Shown here in pieces: positions 23,235-31,561 of a stretch of 64,000 nucleotides of DNA. The notes below the pieces were generated by a model that saw only the letters and a program-made list of their open reading frames with translations, ran no database searches and was not told the DNA's origin. Origin of the DNA: CBDCUI01 sp965223115 (GTDB lineage Bacteria > Pseudomonadota > Gammaproteobacteria > UBA4575); the NCBI GenBank assembly GCA_965223115.1, contig OZ244982.1:62001-126000 (forward strand), written 5' to 3'. Positions within the stretch are counted from its first letter, which is position 1; every line of letters begins with the position of its first letter. Both the position numbers and the translations under genes were made by a program.

Positions 23235-24458
23235 ATGCGAGCTCAATTTGATATTGCAATTGTCGGTGCGGGTTTGGTTGGCAGCAGTTTAGCTTGCGCT
23301 TTAGCTAAAACGCGGTATCAAATTGCACTCATAGATAGCCAGCCATTAGCTGCTGCCAATAATGAGCCTAGCAACCAAGACGGACGAAGCATCGCTTTGG
23401 CTTTGTCATCAAAAAAAATGTATTTCGCTTTAGGCCTATGGGATCAACTCGATACACATGCCATACCGATCAAAAAAATTCACATTTCTGATCAAGGACG
23501 TTTTGGTGTAACACGCCTAGATAGTGCACGTTACAAAGTAGAAAGTTTTGGTTATTTGGTACCGGCGGAACAACTAACCATAACCTTGCAAAACCAAATA
23601 CAACAACAAGATAATGTACAGCGGTTTCAACCGTATCAAGTATCTAACATCGAAATTCAGTTTGACCAAATTCTTTTAAGTGGTGATGGGGAATCTATAC
23701 ATGCAAAACTCTTGATTGCAGCAGATGGAGCACATTCGTTTATACGTAAAAAACTAGATATTGCTGTGGATGAAAAATCTTATCAACAATCCGCCATTGT
23801 TGGATGTATTAATGCAGAACGACATCACCAATTTACTGCTTATGAGCGCTTTACTACTAAAGGTCCATTAGCATTATTACCTCGCAAAGATAATCAATGT
23901 GGGTTTATATGGATGAACCCCAGTGATGTTGCAGAACATCATTTACGGCTCTCGGATGAGGCTTTCTTAGCACAATTACAACAGGCATTCGGGTTTCGTT
24001 TGGGGCACTTTTCCAAACTAACCAAACGTTTTGCATATCCTTTATCACTTACTATTAGCGATCAACGTGTACAAGGCCGTACGGTGTTAATAGGCAATGC
24101 AGCACAAACACTACATCCTGTCGCGGGTCAGGGTTTAAATCTTGCTTTGCGCGACATTGCAGAGTTGAGCGAAATATTGATTGAGTGTGAAACTATAACT
24201 AATAACATCGATGATAAACTTAGTGCCTATGCAGCAAAACGCCAACCAGATATAGAAAAAACAATTCGTTTTACAGATCGCTTAAATTTTATTTTCAACG
24301 CTGATTATCCAGTTTTGTCTCGTAGTCGTGGCATTGGCTTGGCCTTACTAGGCGCAATACCAGCCTTAGAAGAACGGATTGTAAAACAAAATTTAGGTGT
24401 TTTAAGCTCAACTGCAAATCTATTACAAGGGTACGCAACACAAACGAAGCATGCCTAA
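23235..24458 (+). CDS. ubiH: UbiH, 2-polyprenyl-6-methoxyphenol hydroxylase
   Basis: 407 residues. A class A FAD monooxygenase for a ring hydroxylation (C1) of ubiquinone. The Rossmann dinucleotide motif is IAIVGAGLVGSSLACALA at residues 5-22. LLIAADGAHSFIR is the DG motif near 165, and VLIGNAAQTLHPVAGQGLNL is the GD-type motif, with Asn in place of the usual Asp. The order pepP-ubiH-ubiI matches E. coli. Its stop overlaps the next start by eight bases, implying coupled translation. Confidence 0.92.
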   Translation: MRAQFDIAIVGAGLVGSSLACALAKTRYQIALIDSQPLAAANNEPSNQDGRSIALALSSKKMYFALGLWDQLDTHAIPIKKIHISDQGRFGVTRLDSARYKVESFGYLVPAEQLTITLQNQIQQQDNVQRFQPYQVSNIEIQFDQILLSGDGESIHAKLLIAADGAHSFIRKKLDIAVDEKSYQQSAIVGCINAERHHQFTAYERFTTKGPLALLPRKDNQCGFIWMNPSDVAEHHLRLSDEAFLAQLQQAFGFRLGHFSKLTKRFAYPLSLTISDQRVQGRTVLIGNAAQTLHPVAGQGLNLALRDIAELSEILIECETITNNIDDKLSAYAAKRQPDIEKTIRFTDRLNFIFNADYPVLSRSRGIGLALLGAIPALEERIVKQNLGVLSSTANLLQGYATQTKHA

Positions 24459-25656
24459 TTCAGATTCACAAGTGGATGTTGTTATTGTTGGTGCAGGCAT
24501 GGTGGGTTTATGCGTGGCAAATTTACTTGCCATGCAAGGCAAATCAATCACTATCGTCGATAAAGCTGAGCCTCCCGTTTTTAATAATAGACAAGCCTAT
24601 GAGGCGCGGGTCACAGCGGTAAGCCCAGGTTCTAAAGCAATTTTTGAATATGTAAATGCTTGGCAAAATATGCAAAAAAAACGTATTGCTGCCTTTGATG
24701 AAATGCTTGTTTGGGATGAAGCTGGTAAGGCGAGTATTAATTTTAAAGCTCAAGACCTTGGTCAGGCCAATCTTGGTTATATAATTGAAAATAGTGTGAT
24801 TCAATCGGGTTTGTTTGAAGCTTTACAAAAACAAACAAATGTTAATTGGTTTATTCCAGCTGTAATAAAGCATGTAATAAGGCATGAAGAGTGCATCGAA
24901 GTTACATTGGATAATGGTAAATCACTATTTGCAAAATTATTGATTGGCGCAGATGGCCATCGTTCTAGTGTGCGTCAATTTGCAGAAATTGGTTTTACGC
25001 AAAAAAGCTATCAACAACAAGGTATCGTTGCTTGTGTGCAAACAGAGCTTGTGCATGACAATATTGCATGGCAGCGATTTTTGAAGACAGGGCCGTTGGC
25101 ATTTTTGCCATTAAAAACTGGTGAATATTCGATTGTTTGGTCTGTCAGTGATGATTATGCTAGCGAACTTATGGAGATGAGTGAACAAGAGTTTGCTCAT
25201 GTACTTACGCAAGCAAGTGAAATGCGACTAGGAAATATTGAGCTGTCATCAAAACGTGCGATTTTCCCATTGCTATCAGGTCAGGCAGAAACCATGATAA
25301 GGCCACGTATTGTTCTCGTTGGAGATGCTGTGCATGCGCTACACCCGCTTGCGGGGCAAGGCGCTAATCTAGGCTTTACAGATGCTGCAGTATTGGCCGA
25401 TATGTTAACAAATACTGAACGTGATATAGGTAGTTACAAAGTATTGCGTAAATATGAGCGTGCGCGGGTAGGGGAAACTCAAATTATGCAACGTGCTATG
25501 GATGCTTTTATAACAGTGTTTGGTTCAACCGCAACACCAATAGTTATAGCGCGTGATTACGCATTAAATGCAGCAGACCAAATTCAACCTTTAAAAAAGT
25601 TTTTCATGCGACATGCAATGGGGTTGAATAAAGATAGACCTGAGTTTGCAAGGTAA
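24451..25656 (+). CDS. ubiI: UbiI/VisC-type FAD-dependent ubiquinone hydroxylase
   Basis: 401 residues, paralogous to the gene before it. FAD motifs: VVIVGAGMVGLCVANLLA near the start, LLIGADGHRSSVRQ near 165 and VLVGDAVHALHPLAGQGANL near 290. In E. coli the protein encoded after UbiH is UbiI, the C5 hydroxylase of ubiquinone synthesis, and this is the simplest reading. With Coq7 at 7.3 kb, the window holds candidates for all three ring hydroxylations. UbiF- or UbiL/M-like specificity cannot be excluded. Confidence 0.85.
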   Translation: MPNSDSQVDVVIVGAGMVGLCVANLLAMQGKSITIVDKAEPPVFNNRQAYEARVTAVSPGSKAIFEYVNAWQNMQKKRIAAFDEMLVWDEAGKASINFKAQDLGQANLGYIIENSVIQSGLFEALQKQTNVNWFIPAVIKHVIRHEECIEVTLDNGKSLFAKLLIGADGHRSSVRQFAEIGFTQKSYQQQGIVACVQTELVHDNIAWQRFLKTGPLAFLPLKTGEYSIVWSVSDDYASELMEMSEQEFAHVLTQASEMRLGNIELSSKRAIFPLLSGQAETMIRPRIVLVGDAVHALHPLAGQGANLGFTDAAVLADMLTNTERDIGSYKVLRKYERARVGETQIMQRAMDAFITVFGSTATPIVIARDYALNAADQIQPLKKFFMRHAMGLNKDRPEFAR

Positions 25657-25850
25657 GCTATATTTTGCTGATAATTGTTTCTAGATAATAAAATATTATA
25701 GAGTGTAGGTAATTAGGATTTCTAATGAACTAACGTGGAATATGGTTATAAGTCCAGCTTTCCTGCCCATTGCAGCGCTTTTATTGTCTGATTCACATAT
25801 CGTGTTAATTGTACTATAACATTTGTTTTAAGTTGCTGAGCTTTATCTCA

Positions 25851-26159
25851 TCAGTCATAGTTGAAACAGCTTTTATAAATATCGATGTCTCGAGTATCAT
25901 GAACTGTAGTAGAGTCAACTTTGTTGTTGCTATGATTGTTTTCTTTTAGTAATGCATTAAAGCTGTCCATGAATGCTTCATGTGATATATCGGACTCAGT
26001 GACTTCTAAGTTTTGAATTCTTCTGTCACACCTGACGCGACAATCATGTGAAACGATAATATTGTCGTTAGTACGTAACGGGAAAGAAACCTTGTAGTCT
26101 ACATGTCTACGATCTAGTTCTGATCGTCTGTTCTTGTCATTGCACGACACAAATAACAT
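25851..26159 (-). CDS. Small Arg-rich hypothetical protein with DRR motifs
   Basis: 102 residues, soluble and charged. The N-terminal half has paired elements SELDRRHVDYKVSFPL and RVRCDRRIQNLEV, a layout I recall from short uncharacterised gammaproteobacterial proteins that carry DRR repeats. The C-terminal half is acidic and Asn-rich. No membrane segment is present and no function can be assigned. The start ATG 26159 has AAGG directly against it; GTG 26150 is an alternative with better spacing. It stands alone on the minus strand between ubiI and the tungstate operon. Confidence 0.6.
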   Translation of the reverse strand: MLFVSCNDKNRRSELDRRHVDYKVSFPLRTNDNIIVSHDCRVRCDRRIQNLEVTESDISHEAFMDSFNALLKENNHSNNKVDSTTVHDTRDIDIYKSCFNYD

Positions 26160-26274
26160 CCTTGCAAATCCACGATTGTTAACTATAACAGTTGCTCATA
26201 AATTAAACGTGAATGCTTCTACACAAAAATATTTTCCTTAGTCGTTGATTCCTAACAGATAGCTATGTTTTGTG

Positions 26275-26868
26275 TTAATTGAAAATTTTATAGGGTGAAT
26301 AAGTGTAATACTTGGGGTAAGAATCGAGCCTTGCATGTAACCAATAAATACCAAGTCCAGATGTATTGATCCATAAAGGATGATTATCCAATCTTTTTTC
26401 AATTTCTGCACCTAATACATGAAAAAAATCATCACATTGCTCAGGTGGAGCTTCACGTAGAAATTTAGTTAAATGTGTGTATACATTATTTGGAGCTTTT
26501 GGGCGTGGTGCAATTAGCCAAGCATCACTACCAAGATTGGCAAAGGTGGCAATCGTTTCATTATTAGTAATTGTTTCAAAGTATTGGCTAAAAGCAGATG
26601 CATTGGGTGCAACACTAACTAAGCTAGGACAATCCACAACAACACATTCATATGGCAGCTTAGTGGTTAATTGTGTAATGGGTGGAGATTCCCAAAATAC
26701 TGCTTCATATGGCATATCGCTAAGTAGCGAAATATAAAACTGTCTAAATTCAGAATTCGTTTTCCAATTTTCTACGACTTCTGCAAAAGTTAGAGGTTGA
26801 TTGTTATAGTGTATAAATGTCTTACAAAAATGATTAGTGTCAGAGAATTCCAGTCTTGGCTTCCACAT
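26275..26868 (-). CDS. DUF6940-like protein
   Basis: 197 residues with a conserved-looking globular pattern: FRQFYISLLSDMPYEAVFWE, then VVDCPSLVSVAPNASAFSQY, FANLGSDAWLIAP, and a C-terminal LWINTSGLGIYWLHARLDS. This agrees with the uncharacterised DUF6940 group. There is no signal peptide and no obvious catalytic motif, though conserved Trp, His and Tyr are frequent. It begins 10 bp after tupA on the same strand and so is probably the last gene of the tungstate-transport operon. A direct role in metal uptake is inference only. Confidence 0.75.
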   Translation of the reverse strand: MWKPRLEFSDTNHFCKTFIHYNNQPLTFAEVVENWKTNSEFRQFYISLLSDMPYEAVFWESPPITQLTTKLPYECVVVDCPSLVSVAPNASAFSQYFETITNNETIATFANLGSDAWLIAPRPKAPNNVYTHLTKFLREAPPEQCDDFFHVLGAEIEKRLDNHPLWINTSGLGIYWLHARLDSYPKYYTYSPYKIFN

Positions 26869-26878
26869 ATATGTTTTG

Positions 26879-27721
26879 TTAATAAGTAACGGCTAATTCG
26901 TGGTCAGCGTTTGGGAAGAATAGCTGCTGTCCTTCTAATGTAAAATCAGCAATTGCTTGTTGGCCCTCGTTGGAAATTAGCCAGTCGGAAAATAGCTTGG
27001 CTTGGTTAAACTTTATATGCTTATGACGTTTAGGGTTGATTAAAATTACTCCGTATTGATTGAACAGTGGTGGGTCATTTTCAAAAAGTAATGTAAGGTT
27101 TGCTCGGTTTTTGAACGACAACCAGGTGCCACGGTCAGTGAGAGTATATGCGCCCATGCCATTGGCAATGTTAAGAGTTGCGCCCATACCTGCTCCAGCT
27201 TCACGATACCAAGTACCACTATGTTGTTGAATAGCTACACCCGCCAGTGACCACAACTCCTGTTCTTTTTTATGTGTTCCGCTATCGTCACCACGTGACA
27301 CAAAAGGTGTAGAAGATTCGCTAATATGTTTTAAAGCGATAATAGCTTTGTGAACATTTTTAATTTTAGCAGGGTCTTGTTTAGGGCCTACGATAACGTA
27401 ATCGTTGTACATGACGTCACGACGTTGAATACCGAAACCTTTATTTACAAATTTTTCTTCTGATGTCTTATGGTGTACTAACACTAAATCAACATCACCG
27501 CGTTCACCTAATAGTAACGCACGGCCTGTACCGACCGCAATCACACGTACATCTATACCAGCTTTTTTCTTAAACTTTGGTATCAAAAAATTGAGCAAGC
27601 CAGAGTTATCGGTTGAAGTGGTTGAAGAGAGGGTAATATAAGGTGATTCATCAGCTAAAGTTAAGCTAGCACTCATGCTGAGTAAAAGTATGAATAGTGA
27701 TTTTAAAATTACTTTTAACAT
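26879..27721 (-). CDS. tupA: TupA, tungstate-binding periplasmic protein
   Basis: About 280 residues with a signal peptide (to about residue 23, ending LTLADE). The mature start has the oxyanion-binding SSTTSTDNSGLL motif typical of TupA. VIAVGTGRALLLGERGDVDL, VMYNDYVIVGPKQDPA and VSRGDDSGTHKKE follow. TupA binds tungstate far more tightly than molybdate and delivers it to the TupB/TupC transporter. ATG 27721 is chosen; TTG 27727 is two codons earlier. Last transporter gene in the operon, behind tupB and tupC. Confidence 0.92.
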   Translation of the reverse strand: MLKVILKSLFILLLSMSASLTLADESPYITLSSTTSTDNSGLLNFLIPKFKKKAGIDVRVIAVGTGRALLLGERGDVDLVLVHHKTSEEKFVNKGFGIQRRDVMYNDYVIVGPKQDPAKIKNVHKAIIALKHISESSTPFVSRGDDSGTHKKEQELWSLAGVAIQQHSGTWYREAGAGMGATLNIANGMGAYTLTDRGTWLSFKNRANLTLLFENDPPLFNQYGVILINPKRHKHIKFNQAKLFSDWLISNEGQQAIADFTLEGQQLFFPNADHELAVTY

Positions 27722-27727
27722 TCTCAA

Positions 27728-28468
27728 TTAATCTCCATTTATTAATTTTCCAGCAATAAAATCTCGTGCATTTTTTGTTTGTGGTTGTTTAAAGAAGCTA
27801 TTTGCAAGAGAGTGTTCTATAAGTTTTCCTTGATGTAAAAATAGTATGTCGTTTGCAAGTCTGCGTGCTTGGCCTAAATCGTGAGTTGTCATAATTATTT
27901 TAGTACCTTGTTGGGCGATTGTTTCGATCAAAAGTTCAATGGCTGCGGTACCACTGGGATCTAATTCGGCAGTAGGTTCATCCAATAAGATAACCTTGGG
28001 ATTTAGAATCCAGGCACGTGCAATATTTAAGCGTTGTTGTTCTCCACCTGATAGTACACGTGCGCTTCGGTCTGCTAAATGTCTCATGCCTGTGTGTGAC
28101 AGTGCATCATTGATGCGTTGGTTATATTCAGTTTTCGGAATATCGTGCAATGAGAGCACATATTCAAGATTTGCTCGCACACTACGTCGTAGCAATACTG
28201 GTTTTTGAAGTATATAGGCCCGCCAGGATTGTTGTGGTTGTGGGATAAGTGAATTCCATTGTAATGAGCCTTTGTTTGGTATCTCTAAACCATGTGCGAT
28301 ACGTAATAACAAGCTTTTACCGGCGCCGTTTGGGCCTAAAATAATCGTGACACTTTTCGACTCGATCGAAACATCGATATCATTTAATAAGGTGGTGCCT
28401 TTTTTACTGAAATGTAAGTGCTTTAATTGTAATGGTAGAACATTGTGATTTTGCATGTGGTTAGCCAT
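27728..28468 (-). CDS. tupC: TupC, tungstate ABC transporter ATPase
   Basis: 246 residues. The Walker A box is GPNGAGKSLLL, followed by a Q-loop (LQKPVLLRRSV), signature LSGGEQQRLNIARA, Walker B VILLDEPTAELD and the switch His in MTTHDLGQ. It energises the TupB permease. Its start overlaps the tupB stop by eight bases, which argues for one operon. Metal specificity is taken from TupA, not from this subunit. Confidence 0.92.
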   Translation of the reverse strand: MANHMQNHNVLPLQLKHLHFSKKGTTLLNDIDVSIESKSVTIILGPNGAGKSLLLRIAHGLEIPNKGSLQWNSLIPQPQQSWRAYILQKPVLLRRSVRANLEYVLSLHDIPKTEYNQRINDALSHTGMRHLADRSARVLSGGEQQRLNIARAWILNPKVILLDEPTAELDPSGTAAIELLIETIAQQGTKIIMTTHDLGQARRLANDILFLHQGKLIEHSLANSFFKQPQTKNARDFIAGKLINGD

Positions 28469-29177
28469 GATACTGATAGGCAGCGTGACGCACGCTCATT
28501 ACAATAGTGGTTACGATTAAGGAGATTGTGATTAAAATGATGCCAAGTGCCAGCGCAAGCTCAATGTCGCCTTTGCGTGTTTCTAGCGCAATAGCTGTTG
28601 TCATTACCCGTGTGTTGTGATTAATATTTCCACCCACAATTAATACTGCTCCGACTTCTGCAATTGCGCGACCAAATCCAGCAAATATACTCGTCATTAG
28701 GCTAAATTTGGTTTCCCATAATAAGGTTTTAATCATGCGTGAAGATTTTGCTCCTAATGCACGCAATTGTTCTTGATATTCAACATTGGCATCTAAAATA
28801 GTCTGTCGCGTTAGCGCCGCAATTATTGGAGTAATTAAACAAACTTGTGCAATGATCATCGCAGTCGGAGTAAACAATAGGCCTAACACTCCAAAAGGTC
28901 CGGAACGTGACAGCATTAGATAAACGACTAAGCCTACTACAATTGGAGGCAAGCCCATAAAAGCATTCAGCATTGCGACCATAATACCTCTACCAAAAAA
29001 TTTGTATAAGGCTAAAGCTGCACCTAAAGGAAGACCTATTAAACTTGCAATAAATACTGCGGTTAGACTTACGCGCAAAGACAATCCAACAATCTCTATA
29101 AGATCAGGATTGAGTTGGGTGATTAGCTGAATCGCTTTTAAAAAAGCTTGTGAAAAATCGTTCAAAACGAATACCAA
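28461..29177 (-). CDS. tupB: TupB, tungstate ABC transporter permease
   Basis: 238 residues with about five to six membrane helices and a binding-protein-dependent permease domain. The coupling (EAA) loop is around EQLRALGAKSSRMIKTLLWE, followed by IAEVGAVLIVGGNINHNTR. Start TTG 29177 is needed to include the N-terminal part, since no nearby ATG fits. It is the first gene of tupB-tupC-tupA-DUF6940. I saw no molybdenum/tungsten cofactor riboswitch in the 125 bp upstream. Confidence 0.9.
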   Translation of the reverse strand: MVFVLNDFSQAFLKAIQLITQLNPDLIEIVGLSLRVSLTAVFIASLIGLPLGAALALYKFFGRGIMVAMLNAFMGLPPIVVGLVVYLMLSRSGPFGVLGLLFTPTAMIIAQVCLITPIIAALTRQTILDANVEYQEQLRALGAKSSRMIKTLLWETKFSLMTSIFAGFGRAIAEVGAVLIVGGNINHNTRVMTTAIALETRKGDIELALALGIILITISLIVTTIVMSVRHAAYQYHG

Positions 29178-29302
29178 TCTTGTCCCAGATCATATTTAGA
29201 CTGGGTATGAATTATTGTTTGTGTAAATAATACCGGATTGGATAGAAGCTCAGCATGCTATTTAGAGATAAGGCAAAGTGTAATTCCTGATTAATAGTAA
29301 GG

Positions 29303-29737
29303 TTAAGGTTTTTTGATGGGCATGATGACATCAATTTCTTTAATTTCATCATTATTCAAAATGCATAGAGTTACTGTAACCTCATCACCAGATTGAAATT
29401 TGCTTTTAGGGCTCATTAGCATCAGATGGAAATCTCCTGGCTTAAATTCTAGAGTTTTTCCAGCGGGTAGACTCAATTCTTTATGACGACGCATTTTTGC
29501 TATCCCATCTTTGACAATAGTGCGGTGGAATTCAACGGCATTAAACTGTTTGCTTTTCGCAAAAGTTAGAATACGATCTTGTTGAGAAGTATTTGTAATG
29601 CTTAGATAACCCGCCATTGCAGATGCATTTGGAGGCGCTTCACGGATCCATGCATTTTGTATCGTAACGGGGTCGGAATGTTGCTGTGAACAAGAAAACA
29701 ACAATGAGAGAATTAATATTGCTAAAATTTTATACAT
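29303..29737 (-). CDS. PCu(A)C-type periplasmic copper chaperone
   Basis: About 144 residues starting at MYKILAILILSLLFSCSQ, with a lipobox-like LLFSC that suggests a lipoprotein. The copper site motif H-x10-M then H-x-M is present: AVEFHRTIVKDGIAKMR and, 22 residues later, GDFHLMLMSPK. Such proteins deliver Cu(I) to the CuA or CuB centre of cytochrome oxidase together with a Sco protein; none is visible nearby. ATG 29737 is chosen because it gives a clean signal sequence; TTG 29770 is the longer alternative. Confidence 0.9.
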   Translation of the reverse strand: MYKILAILILSLLFSCSQQHSDPVTIQNAWIREAPPNASAMAGYLSITNTSQQDRILTFAKSKQFNAVEFHRTIVKDGIAKMRRHKELSLPAGKTLEFKPGDFHLMLMSPKSKFQSGDEVTVTLCILNNDEIKEIDVIMPIKKP

Positions 29738-29799
29738 AATTTTAAAATAAATAATTATATTTGAATTCAACGGAGTTAGGAAAATAAAGCGAGTACATT

Positions 29800-30180
29800 A
29801 TGAATGAGGCTCCAGATGATCGTATATATTCCCAAGAACATATTTGGTTACAAATAGTATCCGATACGATAGCTAAAATTGGTATTACTGATTATGCACA
29901 ATCTGAATTAGACGATATTGTTTATGTAGAGTTGCCAGAAGTTGATAACGAATACGAGACAGGGCAAGTATGTGCGACTGTAGAATCCGTGAAAACAGCC
30001 ACTGAAATCTATATACCCGTGGGCGGGAAAGTCATTGAAATCAATGAAGATTTATCAGATTCGCCGGAATTGATTAATGAATCACCATATGTAGATGGGT
30101 GGCTATGTAAATTGAAGCTGTATGATAAATCAGCAATTGACAGCTTGATGAATGCAAGCCAATATGACTCTTATATTTAA
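29800..30180 (+). CDS. gcvH: Glycine cleavage system H protein
   Basis: 126 residues, full family length. The lipoyl-accepting lysine is K65 in ATVESVKTATEIYIPV, inside the barrel-sandwich hybrid fold, with the usual GITDYAQSELDDIVYVELPE before it. H protein shuttles the aminomethyl group between GcvP, GcvT and the lipoamide dehydrogenase. No gcvT or gcvP is adjacent, so they must be elsewhere, or this is a free-standing H protein with a lipoyl-transfer role. The window also encodes lipoyl synthesis (lipB, lipA). Confidence 0.95.
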   Translation: MNEAPDDRIYSQEHIWLQIVSDTIAKIGITDYAQSELDDIVYVELPEVDNEYETGQVCATVESVKTATEIYIPVGGKVIEINEDLSDSPELINESPYVDGWLCKLKLYDKSAIDSLMNASQYDSYI

Positions 30181-30285
30181 TTATATGTAATCAAAATTTA
30201 CTTATGTGTAATTAAGATAATACTAATAACTTTAACAATAGTCATAAATTAAAAAAATTTTTATTTATTTACTAGAGAAATACTA

Positions 30286-30786
30286 ATGGCAAATATAACT
30301 TTGCAAGGAAATGAAATTCATACAAATGGAAATTTACCTGAAATTGGTGCACCTGCACCTGACTTTGTGCTGGTAAATAAAGATTTAGAAAATGTAACAC
30401 TTGCTTCATTTCCTGGTAAGAAAAAAATAATGAGTATCGTGCCTAGTCTTGATACGCCAGTGTGTGCACTTTCAACAAAAAAGTTTGATGATTATGTGAA
30501 AGAACATGAAGATGTTGTTGTACTTATTATTGCCGCCGATTTGCCTTTTGCAATGTCACGTTTTTGTAATGCTGAAGGATTAGAAAATGTCACTCCTTTA
30601 TCTGTAATGCGATCACGAGACTTTGCTGAAGATTATGGTGTGCTAATAGAAGATGGGCCACTTGCAGGTATTACCGCACGTGCAGTTGTAGTACTAGATC
30701 AAGATAATTCGGTTACATATACAGAGTTGGTTGATGAGATTGCAAATGAGCCTGATTACGATGCTGCTTTGCAGGCATTGGGTTAA
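30286..30786 (+). CDS. tpx: Thiol peroxidase Tpx (atypical 2-Cys peroxiredoxin)
   Basis: 166 residues. The peroxidatic cysteine is C60 in PSLDTPVCALST and the resolving one C94 in SRFCNAEG, the spacing typical of Tpx. The opening LQGNEIHTNGNLPEIGAPAP is also diagnostic. It reduces hydroperoxides in the cytoplasm or periplasm at the expense of thioredoxin. It has its own 105-bp upstream region and ends one base before convergent plsC, leaving no space for a terminator outside the coding sequence. Confidence 0.97.
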   Translation: MANITLQGNEIHTNGNLPEIGAPAPDFVLVNKDLENVTLASFPGKKKIMSIVPSLDTPVCALSTKKFDDYVKEHEDVVVLIIAADLPFAMSRFCNAEGLENVTPLSVMRSRDFAEDYGVLIEDGPLAGITARAVVVLDQDNSVTYTELVDEIANEPDYDAALQALG

Positions 30787-30787
30787 T

Positions 30788-31537
30788 TTATTGATTTGTA
30801 TTTTCTACTACATTAGCAATTGCATCTCTAGACAATTGTGCAATATGTTTCCTTTTGTGTCCTTTGCTTTGTATAGGCTTGCAAAAAGTTACTTCCGCAA
30901 CAGTGCATTTGGCAGACATAATCTGAAATGCATGTCTGATTAAATTTGGGTCTTCGATATAAGGCACGATTGGGTTAATTCCATTCTCGTGTGGGTAGCA
31001 AATCGCAACAGGCTGAATTACTTTTCCAGTTTCAATTGCTGCAGCAAATAGTCGTGCATGAAATTTGTGTACAGAAGTTCCATCTGTAGTCTTTGCTTCA
31101 GGGAAAGAGGCAACACTGTGTCCAGCATTAAGTTTAGTCTGCATTAAATCAATTGCCTCAGCGGCACCATTTTTTGAGCCACGATGGATAAATAAAGTCC
31201 CAGCTTTGGCAGCAAGCGTGCCTACAATTGGCCACTTTCTTACTTCTATTTTAGATAAAAAAGATACTGGAAGTACTGAAGAGATAATCAAGATATCTAA
31301 CCATGAAATGTGGTTTGCTACTATAAAAGCAGGTGAAGCTGCAGGTTTGCCGTGAACTTGGATATCGATACCAATGATTTCTGAACTACGATGTAGCCAA
31401 TTTTGAATAAGTTCATGCTGTGCATCTGTGAGGTCGTGGCTCTGTGTGCCGTGTAGGCGCGTATAAGATAAAAATAAACCTTTAATGATATGTGTAACTA
31501 AGTGTAGTAGCCGTACTGTGCCGCGATATGTATTCAT
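30788..31537 (-). CDS. plsC: 1-acyl-sn-glycerol-3-phosphate acyltransferase (PlsC family)
   Basis: 249 residues, inner-membrane associated. The catalytic H-x4-D box is in VANHISWLDILI, the second motif in GTLFIHRGSKNGA, the E-G-type box appears as SFPEAKTTDG, and the fourth motif is the PVAICYP stretch. The family adds the second acyl chain in phosphatidate synthesis. An ornithine-lipid acyltransferase (OlsA-like) role cannot be excluded. It is 24 bp behind the DUF255 gene on the same strand. Confidence 0.88.
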   Translation of the reverse strand: MNTYRGTVRLLHLVTHIIKGLFLSYTRLHGTQSHDLTDAQHELIQNWLHRSSEIIGIDIQVHGKPAASPAFIVANHISWLDILIISSVLPVSFLSKIEVRKWPIVGTLAAKAGTLFIHRGSKNGAAEAIDLMQTKLNAGHSVASFPEAKTTDGTSVHKFHARLFAAAIETGKVIQPVAICYPHENGINPIVPYIEDPNLIRHAFQIMSAKCTVAEVTFCKPIQSKGHKRKHIAQLSRDAIANVVENTNQ

Positions 31538-31561
31538 TTTAGTAAATCGCTATTATTTATC

